Shown: positions 36,482 through 45,325, counted from the first letter of the stretch. The stretch: 64,000 nucleotides of DNA from DASRDR01 sp963812945 [NCBI: uncultured Candidatus Rokubacteria bacterium] (GCA_963812945.1 CAWEXD010000004.1:124001-188000); one strand, 5' to 3'. Program-made: numbers and translations. Notes: generated by a model from the sequence alone, not told the origin.

Positions 36482-37210
36482 GTGTCGGCGTCAGGAGCCT
36501 CTGATGGCGCGCCGCGAGGCAATCTCGTCCGGGTGGCGACATACAACATTCACCGTGGCCGGGGTCTCGACGGACGTGTGAGCCTCCGGCGCATCGCCGA
36601 CGTCCTGCAGCAGATCGACGCCGACGTGATCGGGGTGCAGGAGATCTACGAGGCGCAAGCCGAGCTCCTCGCCCGCGAGCTCGGGATGCAGCTCGTCACG
36701 GGGATCACGCTTCACCGGCCCGACGGCGCCTACGGCAATGCGATCCTCACGCGACTCGGGCTTCGTGGGGTGGCCACCTTCGATCTGTCGGTCTCGGCGC
36801 GCGAGGCCCGGGGGGGCATTCGCGTCGATCTCGGCTTCCGGGACCAGACGCTGCACGTCTTCAACGTGCACCTCGGGCTGCGGGTTCGTGAGCGTGCCGA
36901 GCAAGTCAAGTGGCTGGTCGAGCGCCACATCCTGTGGGACGACCGTGCCGGCCCGCGGGTCGTGATCGGCGACCTGAACGAGTGGTTTCCCGGCCGCGTC
37001 GGGCGCGCCCTGCGGCGCGAGTTCACGAGCCTCCGCCTCAGGCGGACTCATCCCGCGTTGCTGCCGCTGTGGGCCCTGGACCGTATCTACTGGGACCATT
37101 CGGTGCAGGGCGAGTCGCTGCGCGTCCATCGGACGCGAGAGGCGCGCATGGCATCCGACCACCTGCCGCTGGTGGCCACGCTGCGAATTCGGACGGCCGC
37201 GCCGGGCTGA
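36482..37210 (+). CDS. Endonuclease/exonuclease/phosphatase family protein
   Basis: The 242-residue product has the EEP fold motifs VATYNIHRGRGLDG, DVIGVQEIYEAQAELLA, FNVHLGLRVRERAEQVKWLV, VVIGDLNEWFPG and RMASDHLPLVATLR. These give the Asn, Glu, Asp/Asn and terminal Asp-His residues of the Mg-dependent catalytic centre. Relatives include phosphodiesterases acting on lipids, nucleotides or DNA. A DRIYW motif near the C-terminus fits the group often found next to cardiolipin synthase. It is followed by a DAGK-like gene, hinting at a lipid role. Start GTG 36482 is uncertain; GTG 36533 is an alternative. Confidence 0.85.
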   Translation: MSASGASDGAPRGNLVRVATYNIHRGRGLDGRVSLRRIADVLQQIDADVIGVQEIYEAQAELLARELGMQLVTGITLHRPDGAYGNAILTRLGLRGVATFDLSVSAREARGGIRVDLGFRDQTLHVFNVHLGLRVRERAEQVKWLVERHILWDDRAGPRVVIGDLNEWFPGRVGRALRREFTSLRLRRTHPALLPLWALDRIYWDHSVQGESLRVHRTREARMASDHLPLVATLRIRTAAPG

Positions 37211-37229
37211 GCTCCGGGGCCGCGCGCCG

Positions 37230-37261
37230 CGCCAACCTGTCGCCGCGCGGACACGGCGTCG
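37230..37261 (+). promoter_or_regulatory. Paired enhancer sites (one weak)
   Basis: GGACACGGCGTCG (37249-37261) has a partner CGCCAACCTGTCG (37230-37242), 19 bases before, that keeps mostly the right half. The pair ends 77 bases before the -24 element at 37339. Confidence 0.5.
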
Positions 37262-37338
37262 GACCCTCGAACCAATCGACGAGGCCGGTGGCTCCCGAGT
37301 CTGCCATGTCATCGCTTCCGCGTCCGGGAATCCCGCGC

Positions 37339-37354
37339 TGGCACCTCGCTTGCT
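37339..37354 (+). promoter_or_regulatory. Sigma-54 type promoter
   Basis: TGGCACCTCGCTTGCT is a full consensus match. The DAGK-like ATG follows 26 bases later with GAGGGGAT in between. Confidence 0.75.
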
Positions 37355-37380
37355 CTCCTCGGGCCGAGGGGATCACAGAC

Positions 37381-38361
37381 ATGAAGGCACGGACGCACAC
37401 GTTGTCGAGCAAGCGCATCGCGAAGGCGGCGGCCGCGCGGCCGATCGAGATCGTCGTCACGCCGGGATCCGGCAACGGGCGGGCCATGGCCACGGCCCTC
37501 GAGCTGCGCGACGCCCTCACCGCGCGGCGATACCTTTCGAGCCTCGAGGTCTTCTCCGACCTGGACAGCCTGCAGCAATGGGCGAAGAAGGACGGCGACG
37601 ACTTCTCGCTCGTGATCTGCGTCGGGGGCGACGGTACGCAGAGCACCACGGCCCGGGCGGCGGTACGCCGGTCCGTGCCGTTCCTGCCCGTGTCATCCGG
37701 GTTCGGCAACCTCTTCGCACGCGCATTCGACCATCCTCACGACGTGCGGGGGGCGCTGGACTTGCTGGCGCACGGCCGGGTCGTTCATAGCGACGTCGGG
37801 CTGCGAAACGGCGAGGTGTTCCTGTGTCAGCAGAGCTACGGACTCATCGCCGACGTCCAGGACGCCGTCGAGTCGGGCGCCTCCGCGCCCCGCGCGCGAT
37901 GGCGCCGGTGGCTGTCCTACTATCGCGCGGCAGCCCGCTATCTCCGCGAGACCCCGCCGTTGCGGCGGCGGGTGGTCGTCGATGGTCGCGTCGTGGCCGT
38001 CGATGCCGCCCTCGTCATCGTGGCGAACGTGAAGACGTACGGGTCCTGGCTGCCGCTCACTCCCGACGCGTCGCCGGTCGATGGCCTGTTCGATGTGTTC
38101 GTCATGAAGGGCGCGACGCACCGGCAGGTGTTCGGGAAGCTCCTGCGGCGCCACCTGCGGATTCCGGGATTGGGGTCGGGGAGCTTCCTCTGCCGTGGGC
38201 AGCGGGTGTCCGTGTCCGGCCTCGGGTCGGCCCGCGATCAGCTCGAGATCTTGCCCGGTGGGCTCCCGGTCGTCGTGTCACCGGAGAGGGCGGAGGCCCT
38301 GGAACGAGAGGCTCTCCTGCGCCAGCTCCGCCCGTCGGCCAACGCTACCCTGGTCGCGTGA
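37381..38361 (+). CDS. Diacylglycerol/lipid kinase family protein
   Basis: The 326-residue product has the DAGK catalytic-domain layout: IEIVVTPGSGNGRA at the N-terminus, the nucleotide-binding VICVGGDGTQSTTARA, VPFLPVSSGFGNLFAR, VRNGE/GLRNGEVFLCQQSYG and a C-terminal beta domain. Relatives phosphorylate diacylglycerol, sphingoid bases or other lipid alcohols. One difference is SGFGN where most members have GTGN, which may affect ATP binding or substrate. A consensus sigma-54 promoter and a palindrome lie upstream. The flippase-like gene converges on it. Confidence 0.85.
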   Translation: MKARTHTLSSKRIAKAAAARPIEIVVTPGSGNGRAMATALELRDALTARRYLSSLEVFSDLDSLQQWAKKDGDDFSLVICVGGDGTQSTTARAAVRRSVPFLPVSSGFGNLFARAFDHPHDVRGALDLLAHGRVVHSDVGLRNGEVFLCQQSYGLIADVQDAVESGASAPRARWRRWLSYYRAAARYLRETPPLRRRVVVDGRVVAVDAALVIVANVKTYGSWLPLTPDASPVDGLFDVFVMKGATHRQVFGKLLRRHLRIPGLGSGSFLCRGQRVSVSGLGSARDQLEILPGGLPVVVSPERAEALEREALLRQLRPSANATLVA

Positions 38362-38369
38362 CGGCCCGG

Positions 38370-39353
38370 TCAGTGGGCACGCGCCGACACGGGCTCCGCC
38401 GTCTCCTTCCCCACCATCCGGGTGGCGCCCATGGCGAGCAGGATCACGAGGCCGACACCAATCCACACCACCTGGCGGGCTCGACGAACCAGGCTGAAGG
38501 CCAGTCCATCGCCGGCCGTCCAGCCAAAGGCCGTGAAGGCCGCCGCATAGGCGCCCTCGAGAGTGCCCAAGCTGGCGGGAATGAAGAACGTGGCGAAGCG
38601 GACTCCGGTTCCGAGCGCCTCGATGATCGTGGCCGTCACGAGCGAGGCCGGGACGTGCAAGGCCTGGAGGACGACGAGCGCTTCCACCGCCCCGACGAGC
38701 CAGCTGGCGTAGTGGAAGCCCACGGAGAGGAGAAGCGCCGGCCAGTGCGCGCGATAGAACCCCCGGACGGCTCCGTCCACCTGGCGCACCAGGCGACCGC
38801 CCCCCATCCATGTCAGGAGGCGGCCGACCCGGCCCACGCCGCCCGCGACCTGCACCAGAATGAAGCCGCTGACGGCGATCACCTCGACGACCAGCAGGTA
38901 GCACATCGAGCTCAGCAGGGTCCCGCCCACGGCACCCGTCGTCCAGGCCACCAGGATCCCGGTGAGGAGCAGCAGGGCCTGCGCCACGACCTCCGCGGTC
39001 TTGGCGAGAATCAGCGACGGCACGCTGGCTTCGTAGGGAATGTCGCGTCGCACGACCCAGGCCTTGATGGCCTCGCCGCCGACCCCTCCGAGGGCGGTGA
39101 CCACGTTCACCGCCTGCCCCGCGCATCGCGCGGCCAGAAGTCTCGAGAACGGCGGCCGCTCACCCACGAGCGTGCTTCGCCATCCGAGCGTGTCCAGCAC
39201 CATGCTGGCGCCAGCGAGGAGGCAGACGAGCCCGAACTGCCACCACGCGATCCGTGTCAGCGCGGTGGTGATGGAGTCGAGGCCGACGTGGCGAACCAGG
39301 AGGACCAGCGCCAGAGCGCCACCGGTCAGGAGAACGATCCGTACGATACGCAC
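38370..39353 (-). CDS. Flippase-like membrane protein (lysylphosphatidylglycerol synthase TM domain family)
   Basis: The 327-residue product has about eight hydrophobic segments, including VRIVLLTGGALALVLLVRH, CLLAGASMVLDTLGW, LLLLTGILVAWTTGAV and YLLVVEVIAVSGFILV. RCAGQAVNVVTALGGVGGEA and FFIPASLGTLEGAYAAAF match the UPF0104/LPG-synthase transmembrane family, related to MprF and to hopanoid or polyprenyl lipid flippases. It likely moves or modifies membrane lipids. It begins at GTG 39353, 14 bases beyond a sigma-54-like promoter. The divergent neighbour is a PAP2 phosphatase. Confidence 0.83.
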   Translation of the reverse strand: MRIVRIVLLTGGALALVLLVRHVGLDSITTALTRIAWWQFGLVCLLAGASMVLDTLGWRSTLVGERPPFSRLLAARCAGQAVNVVTALGGVGGEAIKAWVVRRDIPYEASVPSLILAKTAEVVAQALLLLTGILVAWTTGAVGGTLLSSMCYLLVVEVIAVSGFILVQVAGGVGRVGRLLTWMGGGRLVRQVDGAVRGFYRAHWPALLLSVGFHYASWLVGAVEALVVLQALHVPASLVTATIIEALGTGVRFATFFIPASLGTLEGAYAAAFTAFGWTAGDGLAFSLVRRARQVVWIGVGLVILLAMGATRMVGKETAEPVSARAH

Positions 39354-39367
39354 CCTGGATCGAGGGC

Positions 39368-39383
39368 AGCAAGAAGCGTGCCG
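39368..39383 (-). promoter_or_regulatory. Sigma-54 type promoter
   Basis: The minus strand reads CGGCACGCTTCTTGCT. The GTG of the flippase-like gene is 14 bases beyond. No palindrome pair was found upstream. Confidence 0.6.
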
Positions 39384-39444
39384 GGGGGGATCGGGGCCCT
39401 GTTGCAACCCCGGCCGCCTGTGCTAGTGTCGATAGTCAGTTCCC

Positions 39445-40209
39445 ATGGCTCAGGCATCGACCAGGCCCAACGGAGATCGGGCGCTACTCGTCACCGGAGT
39501 CCTGTGCCTGCTGGGGTTCCTGCTTCTGACGACCGCGGTCTCGCAGCGCCACCTCGACGGGGTCGATCTCGTGGCCCGCTCCCTGATCCATCAGTCCCAT
39601 CATCCGGGGCTCCACGGCTTCATGGAGGGGGCCTCGTACCTGGGGGGCCAGCCCGGCCAGGTCGCGATCGTGGTGATCGGCTCGGTGATGCTCCTGCCTC
39701 GGCGCCGGCGATGGGCGCTGGCGCTGCCGCTCGTGATGCTCGGCGTCGGCGTCGTCCAGTTCCTGGCGAAGTGGGCGGTCGACCGCCCCCGCCCCAACCT
39801 GGATCCGTGGGGCTTTCCGAGCGCCCACGTCTTGAGCCTCGTCGTGCTCTGTGGGTATCTCGCCTACGTCGCGTGTCTCGTGAGCGGCCGGCGGCGGTGG
39901 CAGGGTCTCGCGGTCGCCGCCGGCGCCGGCATCGTCGGCACGGTGGGCTACAGCCGGATGTATCTCGACGCCCACTGGCTGTCCGACGTCCTCGGTGGGC
40001 TCACGGCCGGCCTTGCGTATCTCCTGGCCGCCATCTGGCTGATCCACGCGGCCCCGCGCCTCGGGCATGTCCTTCGGACGTTGCCACGGCGGGCCGTCGG
40101 CGATGGCCTGCTCGTTCCAGCCCCGGCGGGCCCGGCCCCGGATGGGCTCGTCGCCGCAGCCGCCGCCGGGGCGATGACCCCGGTGCCATCCGCCGCCGAG
40201 CCAAGCTAG
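39445..40209 (+). CDS. PAP2-family membrane phosphatase
   Basis: The 254-residue membrane protein has the three phosphatase motifs: KWAVDRPRP (KxxxxxxRP), PSAHVLS (PSGH-like, with Ala for Gly) and SRMYLDAHWLSDVLGG (SRxxxxxHxxxD). About six membrane segments surround them. PAP2 enzymes remove phosphate from phosphatidic acid, undecaprenyl pyrophosphate and similar lipids outside the inner membrane. It lies next to the flippase-like and DAGK-like genes, suggesting a lipid-handling cluster. The last 40 residues are Pro/Ala-rich. Confidence 0.9.
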   Translation: MAQASTRPNGDRALLVTGVLCLLGFLLLTTAVSQRHLDGVDLVARSLIHQSHHPGLHGFMEGASYLGGQPGQVAIVVIGSVMLLPRRRRWALALPLVMLGVGVVQFLAKWAVDRPRPNLDPWGFPSAHVLSLVVLCGYLAYVACLVSGRRRWQGLAVAAGAGIVGTVGYSRMYLDAHWLSDVLGGLTAGLAYLLAAIWLIHAAPRLGHVLRTLPRRAVGDGLLVPAPAGPAPDGLVAAAAAGAMTPVPSAAEPS

Positions 40210-40235
40210 GCCACCCCGCCGCGCCGGCTCAGCGG

Positions 40236-41270
40236 GTCTTCTCGGGACTCGCGCACCGAACCCGCCAGGTCCCGCGACTCACCCAGTTCCTTCTTGTAGT
40301 CGCCTGCGTTCTCGGTCTCGGGGGTCTCGGGGCTCGCCCGGCGTCGGCCCAGCAGGAGTTCATGACGCTCTTCAGCCCCGAGTTGGGGAAGCTTCCGGCT
40401 CGCTCCGAATATCGACTCACCGTGCTCCCGGACCAGCCGGTGGCCGGGCAGTCCGCCGAGCTGGGGCTGCTCCAGCACGACTTCACGCTCTCGACCCCGC
40501 TCCGGCAAAGCGCCACCGATGAGTGGTCCGCGTCGGTCCGCGTCCGGGACCAGGAGTTCGACACGGGCGCCATCCTGCCCGATACGGGGGAGCCGTTCCC
40601 GGACAACCTGTGGAACGTACGCTTCGGAACGACCTACCGGCACCGCTTCGAAAACGGCTGGATCGGGGCTCTCGACGTCAACATCGGGTCGCCCAGCGAC
40701 GAGCCCTTTGCGAGCTGGGACGAGATGGAGGTGAGCGCGACGGCGATCCTTCGGATCCCCGCGCGAGAGCGTGACGCGTGGATCTTCTTCCTGAACTACG
40801 GGAGCAACCGGGAGTTCCTGCCGCACATCCCGATTCCAGGCTTCGGCTACTCGTACCAGCCGTCCGACCAGTTCGAGGCCGTCGTCACCACCGGCATCGT
40901 GTCGCTCCGGTACCAGCCGATCGAGACGCTGACGCTGACCGCGTCCTACATCGCCGTTCGCACGGTGGACGTGCGCCTCACCTACCAGCTCTTCCGGCCG
41001 GTTCGACTCTGGGTCGGCTTCGACTGGACCAACGAGCGCTATCTGCGCGCGGACCGCGCCGACCCGGACGACCGCCTCTTCTACTACGAGAAGCGGGTCC
41101 GGGCCGGCGCCATCATCGGCCTCGCTCGATGGCTCTACGTCGAGCTCACGGGCGGGTATAGCTTCGACCGCTTCTACTTCGAGGGCGAGAGCTACAGTGA
41201 CCGCGACCGGAACCGGCTCGACGTCGAGGACGGCCCGTTCGCCGCCGTCCGCGTCGGCACCCGGTTCTAG
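40236..41270 (+). CDS. Exported beta-rich (probably outer membrane) protein, start unclear
   Basis: The frame encodes a clear signal peptide (LTQFLLVVACVLGLGGLG, cleaved near ASAQQ) followed by about 300 residues of alternating strands such as NVRFGTTYRHRFENGWIGAL, AVVTTGIVSLRYQPIETLTL and ARWLYVELTGGYSFDRFYF, ending in the C-terminal Phe (VRVGTRF) expected of a beta-barrel. No ATG, GTG or TTG lies in frame between the PAP2 stop and the signal peptide; the first ATG (40362) would leave the signal out. I give 40236 as an approximate left limit. A rare start codon or a small sequence error is likely. The specific function is not recognised. Confidence 0.65.
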   Translation, partial: VFSGLAHRTRQVPRLTQFLLVVACVLGLGGLGARPASAQQEFMTLFSPELGKLPARSEYRLTVLPDQPVAGQSAELGLLQHDFTLSTPLRQSATDEWSASVRVRDQEFDTGAILPDTGEPFPDNLWNVRFGTTYRHRFENGWIGALDVNIGSPSDEPFASWDEMEVSATAILRIPARERDAWIFFLNYGSNREFLPHIPIPGFGYSYQPSDQFEAVVTTGIVSLRYQPIETLTLTASYIAVRTVDVRLTYQLFRPVRLWVGFDWTNERYLRADRADPDDRLFYYEKRVRAGAIIGLARWLYVELTGGYSFDRFYFEGESYSDRDRNRLDVEDGPFAAVRVGTRF

Positions 41271-41288
41271 CCCGGCGCTACCCGGGCT
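41269..41288. terminator. Bidirectional hairpin between convergent genes
   Basis: AGCCCGG and CCGGGCT flank a 6-base loop and overlap the two stop codons region between the beta-rich protein and the VOC gene. No T-run is present. Confidence 0.35.
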
Positions 41289-41751
41289 TGCTCATGGCGG
41301 CGGCCCGGCGGGCCATCTCGTCGGGCGGCACGTCCTCGACGTGCGTCGAGACGTGCCAGTGGTGCCCGAACGGGTCCTCGATGGTGCCCATCCGGTCGCC
41401 GTAGAACTTGTTCTCCACCGGTCGTAGGAGCTTGGCCCCCGCGCTCACCGCGGCGTTCACCGTGGCGTCCACGTCCGTGACGTAGAGGTGCAGGCTCACC
41501 GCCGCGCCGCCGAACGCACGCGGCCCCCGCGCCCCCATCTCCGGGTGCTCGTCGGCAAGCATGATCGTCGCGTCGCCGATCGTGAGCTCGGCGTGGCCCA
41601 CCTTGCCCCCGGGGCTCGGCATCCGCATCCGCTCCGTGGCGTGGAACGCCCGCTTGTAGAAGTCGATCGCCTTCGCCCCGCCGTCGACGATCAGGTACGG
41701 GGTCACGCTGTGATACCCGTCGGGAACCGGCTTCACCTTGTCCTTGCTCAT
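41278..41751 (-). CDS. VOC-family (PhnB/glyoxalase-like) protein
   Basis: The 157-residue product matches PhnB-like VOC proteins: YHSVTPYLIVDGGAKAIDFY, KRAFHATERMRMPSPGGKVG, HAELTIGDATIMLADEHPEM and GTIEDPFGHHWHVSTHVEDV. It forms paired beta-alpha-beta-beta-beta modules and may bind a metal. The function is unknown in this subgroup. The ATG follows GGGAGGATC. Confidence 0.88.
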   Translation of the reverse strand: MSKDKVKPVPDGYHSVTPYLIVDGGAKAIDFYKRAFHATERMRMPSPGGKVGHAELTIGDATIMLADEHPEMGARGPRAFGGAAVSLHLYVTDVDATVNAAVSAGAKLLRPVENKFYGDRMGTIEDPFGHHWHVSTHVEDVPPDEMARRAAAMSKPG

Positions 41752-42077
41752 CGTGATCCTCCCTGCCCTCGAGTCACGTGGCGGCGCCGGCGTCACTGCC
41801 CGTGAGCGCTCCGGCCACGCGCCAACGCGAACCCTGGCCTACGTTTCATGCTACACCTCCGAATGCTGGGGAATGCTGGCGAAGACTGGTGGATGCGGGG
41901 GCGCCGGCGACGACCCGCGACGGCCGGGCGCGACCTGACGGATCGGCTGTGCGTGTCATGCGGTGCGCTCCACACGCGTGCTATGGTCATGGTCGCGGCC
42001 GATGAGCGTCCCCGTGGAGACCGGTCAGCCGACGTCCTCACCCGACGAGTGCGCCCGCGCGCGGCGGAGAAGCCGGC
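41752..42077. other. Divergent intergenic region, no gene seen
   Basis: Between the VOC gene and the HdeD-phosphoesterase gene no convincing ORF, sigma-54 site or hairpin is visible. It should carry the two divergent promoters. Confidence 0.5.
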
Positions 42078-44450
42078 ATGGGTGAGACGGCGCCCGCCCC
42101 CCCTCCCACGGTCGCCCGGGAGCGTCTCGGGCTCGGAACCGCGACGCTCGTTCTCGCGGGGCTGGCGGCCGCGACGCCGCTCCGGGCGGGCGAGACCCCC
42201 CTCAAGCTGGTCGGAGCGTTCCTCGCGCTCGCGGGAATGCTCGAGATCCTGCACAGCCTGCGCCGCGTCAGCCCGGAGTCCCGGCGCTCGGCGTCGCGGA
42301 GCGGCGGTTTCACCCTCGCCATGGGTCTCTTGGTGCTCTCGGCGCCCTCACTGACCGGCTCCGGCCTCGTGTTCCTGCTGGGAGTGTTCTTTCTCGTCGA
42401 CGGCCTCCGGCAGCTCGTGGCGTTCTGGATGGGATGGCGTCGGGGTCAGCCGGCCCGCCGCGCCGCGCTGGCCACCGCCGGCAATCTGGCCGTCGCGGCT
42501 GTTCTCTTCGTGCTGTGGAACAACGCCGCCACGGGGTGGGTCGTGGCGCTCGCCGGCGCCGCCCGCATCCTGGGCGCGGGCTGGAACATGGTCACCGCGC
42601 CCGTGCACACGCTCGGCGACTCGTACGAGACGTTCGGTGAGGCCCTGGGGATCCCGGACGATCCGGACGTGCGCGCCACCGGCGAGCGCCTCCTCGAGGA
42701 AGAGCGTCAGCGCCGACCCGTCGACCGAGGGTGGATTCTCGCGTTCCTCGCCACGCTCTTCGCCATCCACGTGGGCCGCATGGAGGCGGAGTGGACCCTC
42801 GTCGGCCTCCTGGGCCCCTTCGTGGCGGTCGTGGGGGACGTCCTCATCGCGCTGCTCGTGGCCTTCTGCGTCGTCGGGCCCGCTCGCCTCGGCCTCCGGC
42901 GACTCACTCGACCGATCCGGAGATGGGCGTGGCGGAGGCTCGAGGCCGGGAAGGGCTCGCCGCCGCGGTGGGGTGATCGGTCGCTCCGCCGCTGGCTCGC
43001 CTGGCAGCTCCGCCTCTCGATTCGCGCCCGCCAGGGCCGGTACTCGCTGCCGTTCGCCACGGAGCGCGCCCTCGGGGCGGGGCTACCGATTGTCGCGGTG
43101 TTCGTCGCGACCGTGCCGATCTGGGGGATGAGCTGGTACTTCGACACGGAGAACTGGGCCGCCGAGATCTACAACTCGTGGGCCGAGCAGCGCACGGACA
43201 CGTGGCGGACCGAGATGGTCCGGGCCGTCCGCGCGGCGACGCCGGCCGGCCAGGCGGACTCCTTCGACGTTCGGCCCCCGGGGCTCAGCGGCGACTGGAG
43301 CTTCCTCGTCGTGGGCGATCCGGGCGAGGGAGACGCTTCCCAGCGGGCGCTCGGCAGCCAGATCCTCCGGGTGGGCGGTGGCGCCGACGTGCGGTTCATG
43401 GTCATCTCCTCGGACGTCGTCTATCCCACGGGAGCGATGCGGAACTACGAGACCAACTTCTGGCTGCCGTTTCAGGGCTTCGAGCGCCCCGTCTATGCGA
43501 TCCCCGGCAACCACGACTGGTACGACGCGCTCGAGGCCTTCGCGGCGACCTTCCTCGACGCGGATGCCGCCCGGGCCACGATGCGGGCCCGCGTCGAAGC
43601 CGACCATCGCCTGACCAGCACGACGGAGGGGCGCATCACGCAGCTCCTCGAGCAGGCCGCCCACCTGCGCGTCGCGTACCGCGTGCCCACCGGGTTCCAG
43701 CGCGCGCCGTATTTCCAGGTCCAGGCCGAACGCTTCGCGCTGATCGCCGTCGACACGGGCGTGCTCCGCCGGATCGACCCCGATCAGTGGGCGTGGCTCC
43801 GGACGGCGCTCGGGCTCGCGCGCGGCAAGTTCACGATGGTCATCCTGGGGCACCCGTTCTACGCCGGCGGACACAACCAGGCGGCGGGCGACGCGGACTT
43901 CGAGGCGCTGCACCGGCTCCTGCGGGAGCACCAGGTCGCGGTCGTGATGGCCGGAGACACCCACGACCTCGAGTGGTATGTCGAGCGGTACCGGACCGAC
44001 GAGGGCGAGCGCGTCATGCACCACATCGTCAACGGAGGCGGCGGCGCCTACCTCTCCTTCGGGACCGCGTTGCAGTGGCCGGCCGAGCCCGCGACGCCGG
44101 AGTGGGCCTTCTATCCGAACAAGGCGTCTGTCGTCGACAAGATCGAACGCTACACGCCCTGGTGGAAGTGGCCCACCTGGGTCTGGACCAAGCGGTTGGG
44201 AGCCTGGCCCTACTCCGCGGAGCTGCTCTCGGCCGCCTTCGACTACAACGTGGCGCCGTTCTTCCAGAGCTTCGTCGAGATCCGTGTGGAGCCCTCGGCC
44301 GGCCGCGTGCGGCTGATCCCGTACGGCGTGCACGGGCGGCTCCGCTGGGCCGATCTCGAGACGTCACCCCGCCTGCGGCCCGCGGGGGCGGGCGCCGACA
44401 CACCGGCGGAGCTCGTGCTGCCGCTCCAGGCGCCCGCCCCCGCGCGGTAA
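42078..44450 (+). CDS. Membrane protein fused to a purple-acid-phosphatase-like phosphoesterase
   Basis: The 790-residue protein starts with about six membrane segments arranged like HdeD/DUF308 (residues about 20-170). Two more segments occur near 215-265 and another near 340. From about residue 410 it has a metallophosphoesterase domain: VVGDPGEGD, ISSDVVYP, IPGNHDWYD, ILGHPFYAGG and MAGDTHDLEWY. These are the five ligand blocks of the purple-acid-phosphatase-like branch, with SSDVVYP where GDNxYP is usual. The catalytic part probably lies outside or at the membrane. I do not recognise a named family with this fusion. The substrate is unknown. Confidence 0.8.
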   Translation: MGETAPAPPPTVARERLGLGTATLVLAGLAAATPLRAGETPLKLVGAFLALAGMLEILHSLRRVSPESRRSASRSGGFTLAMGLLVLSAPSLTGSGLVFLLGVFFLVDGLRQLVAFWMGWRRGQPARRAALATAGNLAVAAVLFVLWNNAATGWVVALAGAARILGAGWNMVTAPVHTLGDSYETFGEALGIPDDPDVRATGERLLEEERQRRPVDRGWILAFLATLFAIHVGRMEAEWTLVGLLGPFVAVVGDVLIALLVAFCVVGPARLGLRRLTRPIRRWAWRRLEAGKGSPPRWGDRSLRRWLAWQLRLSIRARQGRYSLPFATERALGAGLPIVAVFVATVPIWGMSWYFDTENWAAEIYNSWAEQRTDTWRTEMVRAVRAATPAGQADSFDVRPPGLSGDWSFLVVGDPGEGDASQRALGSQILRVGGGADVRFMVISSDVVYPTGAMRNYETNFWLPFQGFERPVYAIPGNHDWYDALEAFAATFLDADAARATMRARVEADHRLTSTTEGRITQLLEQAAHLRVAYRVPTGFQRAPYFQVQAERFALIAVDTGVLRRIDPDQWAWLRTALGLARGKFTMVILGHPFYAGGHNQAAGDADFEALHRLLREHQVAVVMAGDTHDLEWYVERYRTDEGERVMHHIVNGGGGAYLSFGTALQWPAEPATPEWAFYPNKASVVDKIERYTPWWKWPTWVWTKRLGAWPYSAELLSAAFDYNVAPFFQSFVEIRVEPSAGRVRLIPYGVHGRLRWADLETSPRLRPAGAGADTPAELVLPLQAPAPAR

Positions 44451-44457
44451 CCCGGCG

Positions 44458-45258
44458 CTACCGGCGGCCCGCCACGAGGTGCCCCGCGAGGGGGACCTCG
44501 AGGCGGCCGGCCGGTGTCATGAACGGCCGCAGCACCTCGCGGGCGCCCGTGCGGATGCTGGCGTACGCCTCCTCGCCGATGCGGCCGGCGAGCGGGCTGC
44601 TCTCGACTTCCGCCGCGACGAACTCGTCGACGGACGCGAACTTCACCCGCCCGAGGTGGGTGCGGGTGCCCGCGACGGCGAGACCGGCCGACTCGACGAG
44701 GGACGTGAGCGGGCCGAGGTCTCCGCACGAGAAGTACGCGCCCAGGAGCGACACCGCGTCGGGGCCGGCGTGGCGGGCCACCATCTCGACGAACGGCGCG
44801 TAGGCCGGCTGCGCCGGAAGGTGCGCCGGGACCACGAGGGCCACGGTGCCTCCGGCGCCGACGACCCGGCGCATCTCGCGGAGGGCGCCGGCCCGATCGG
44901 GGAAGAACATGAGCGCCATCTGGCAGAGCACCACGTCGAACGACCTGTCCGGGAAGGGCATCGCCGCGGCGTCCCCTTCCCTCCACTCGATGTCCGGACG
45001 CACCCGGCGCGCGACGGCCAGCATGGCGGGGTTGAGGTCCACGCCGACGACCCGGCCCGCGCCGCCGGGACGGTCCGCGACGGTGCGGGCGACGATACCG
45101 GTCCCGCATGCCACGTCGAGCACGGCCTGGCCCGGCCGAATGCCGGCAAAGTCGACGAGGCGGGGCGCCCACTCCGCGAAGAGGGCGGGCACGAACTTGG
45201 ACTCGTAGATCTCCGCGGCCGCCATCGAGATCTGAAAGGTCTCCGTGGAGCTCTGCAT
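44458..45258 (-). CDS. SAM-dependent methyltransferase, class I
   Basis: The 266-residue product has motif I VLDVACGTGIVAR, motif II RVVGVDLNPAMLAVARRV and DGDAAAMPFPDRSFDVVLCQ-type sequence (EGDAAAMPFPDRSFDVVLCQ), followed by MFFPDRAGALREMRRVVGAG. This is the Methyltransf_11/UbiE-like fold. The methyl acceptor is not predictable. It is divergently arranged with an AraC-type regulator, which may control it. Confidence 0.92.
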   Translation of the reverse strand: MQSSTETFQISMAAAEIYESKFVPALFAEWAPRLVDFAGIRPGQAVLDVACGTGIVARTVADRPGGAGRVVGVDLNPAMLAVARRVRPDIEWREGDAAAMPFPDRSFDVVLCQMALMFFPDRAGALREMRRVVGAGGTVALVVPAHLPAQPAYAPFVEMVARHAGPDAVSLLGAYFSCGDLGPLTSLVESAGLAVAGTRTHLGRVKFASVDEFVAAEVESSPLAGRIGEEAYASIRTGAREVLRPFMTPAGRLEVPLAGHLVAGRR

Positions 45259-45325
45259 GCGCGTCTCCTTCCGGCCGCCTGCGCGGCCTTGTCATGCACG
45301 TCGCCCCGCAGTGTAAGATCGCGCC

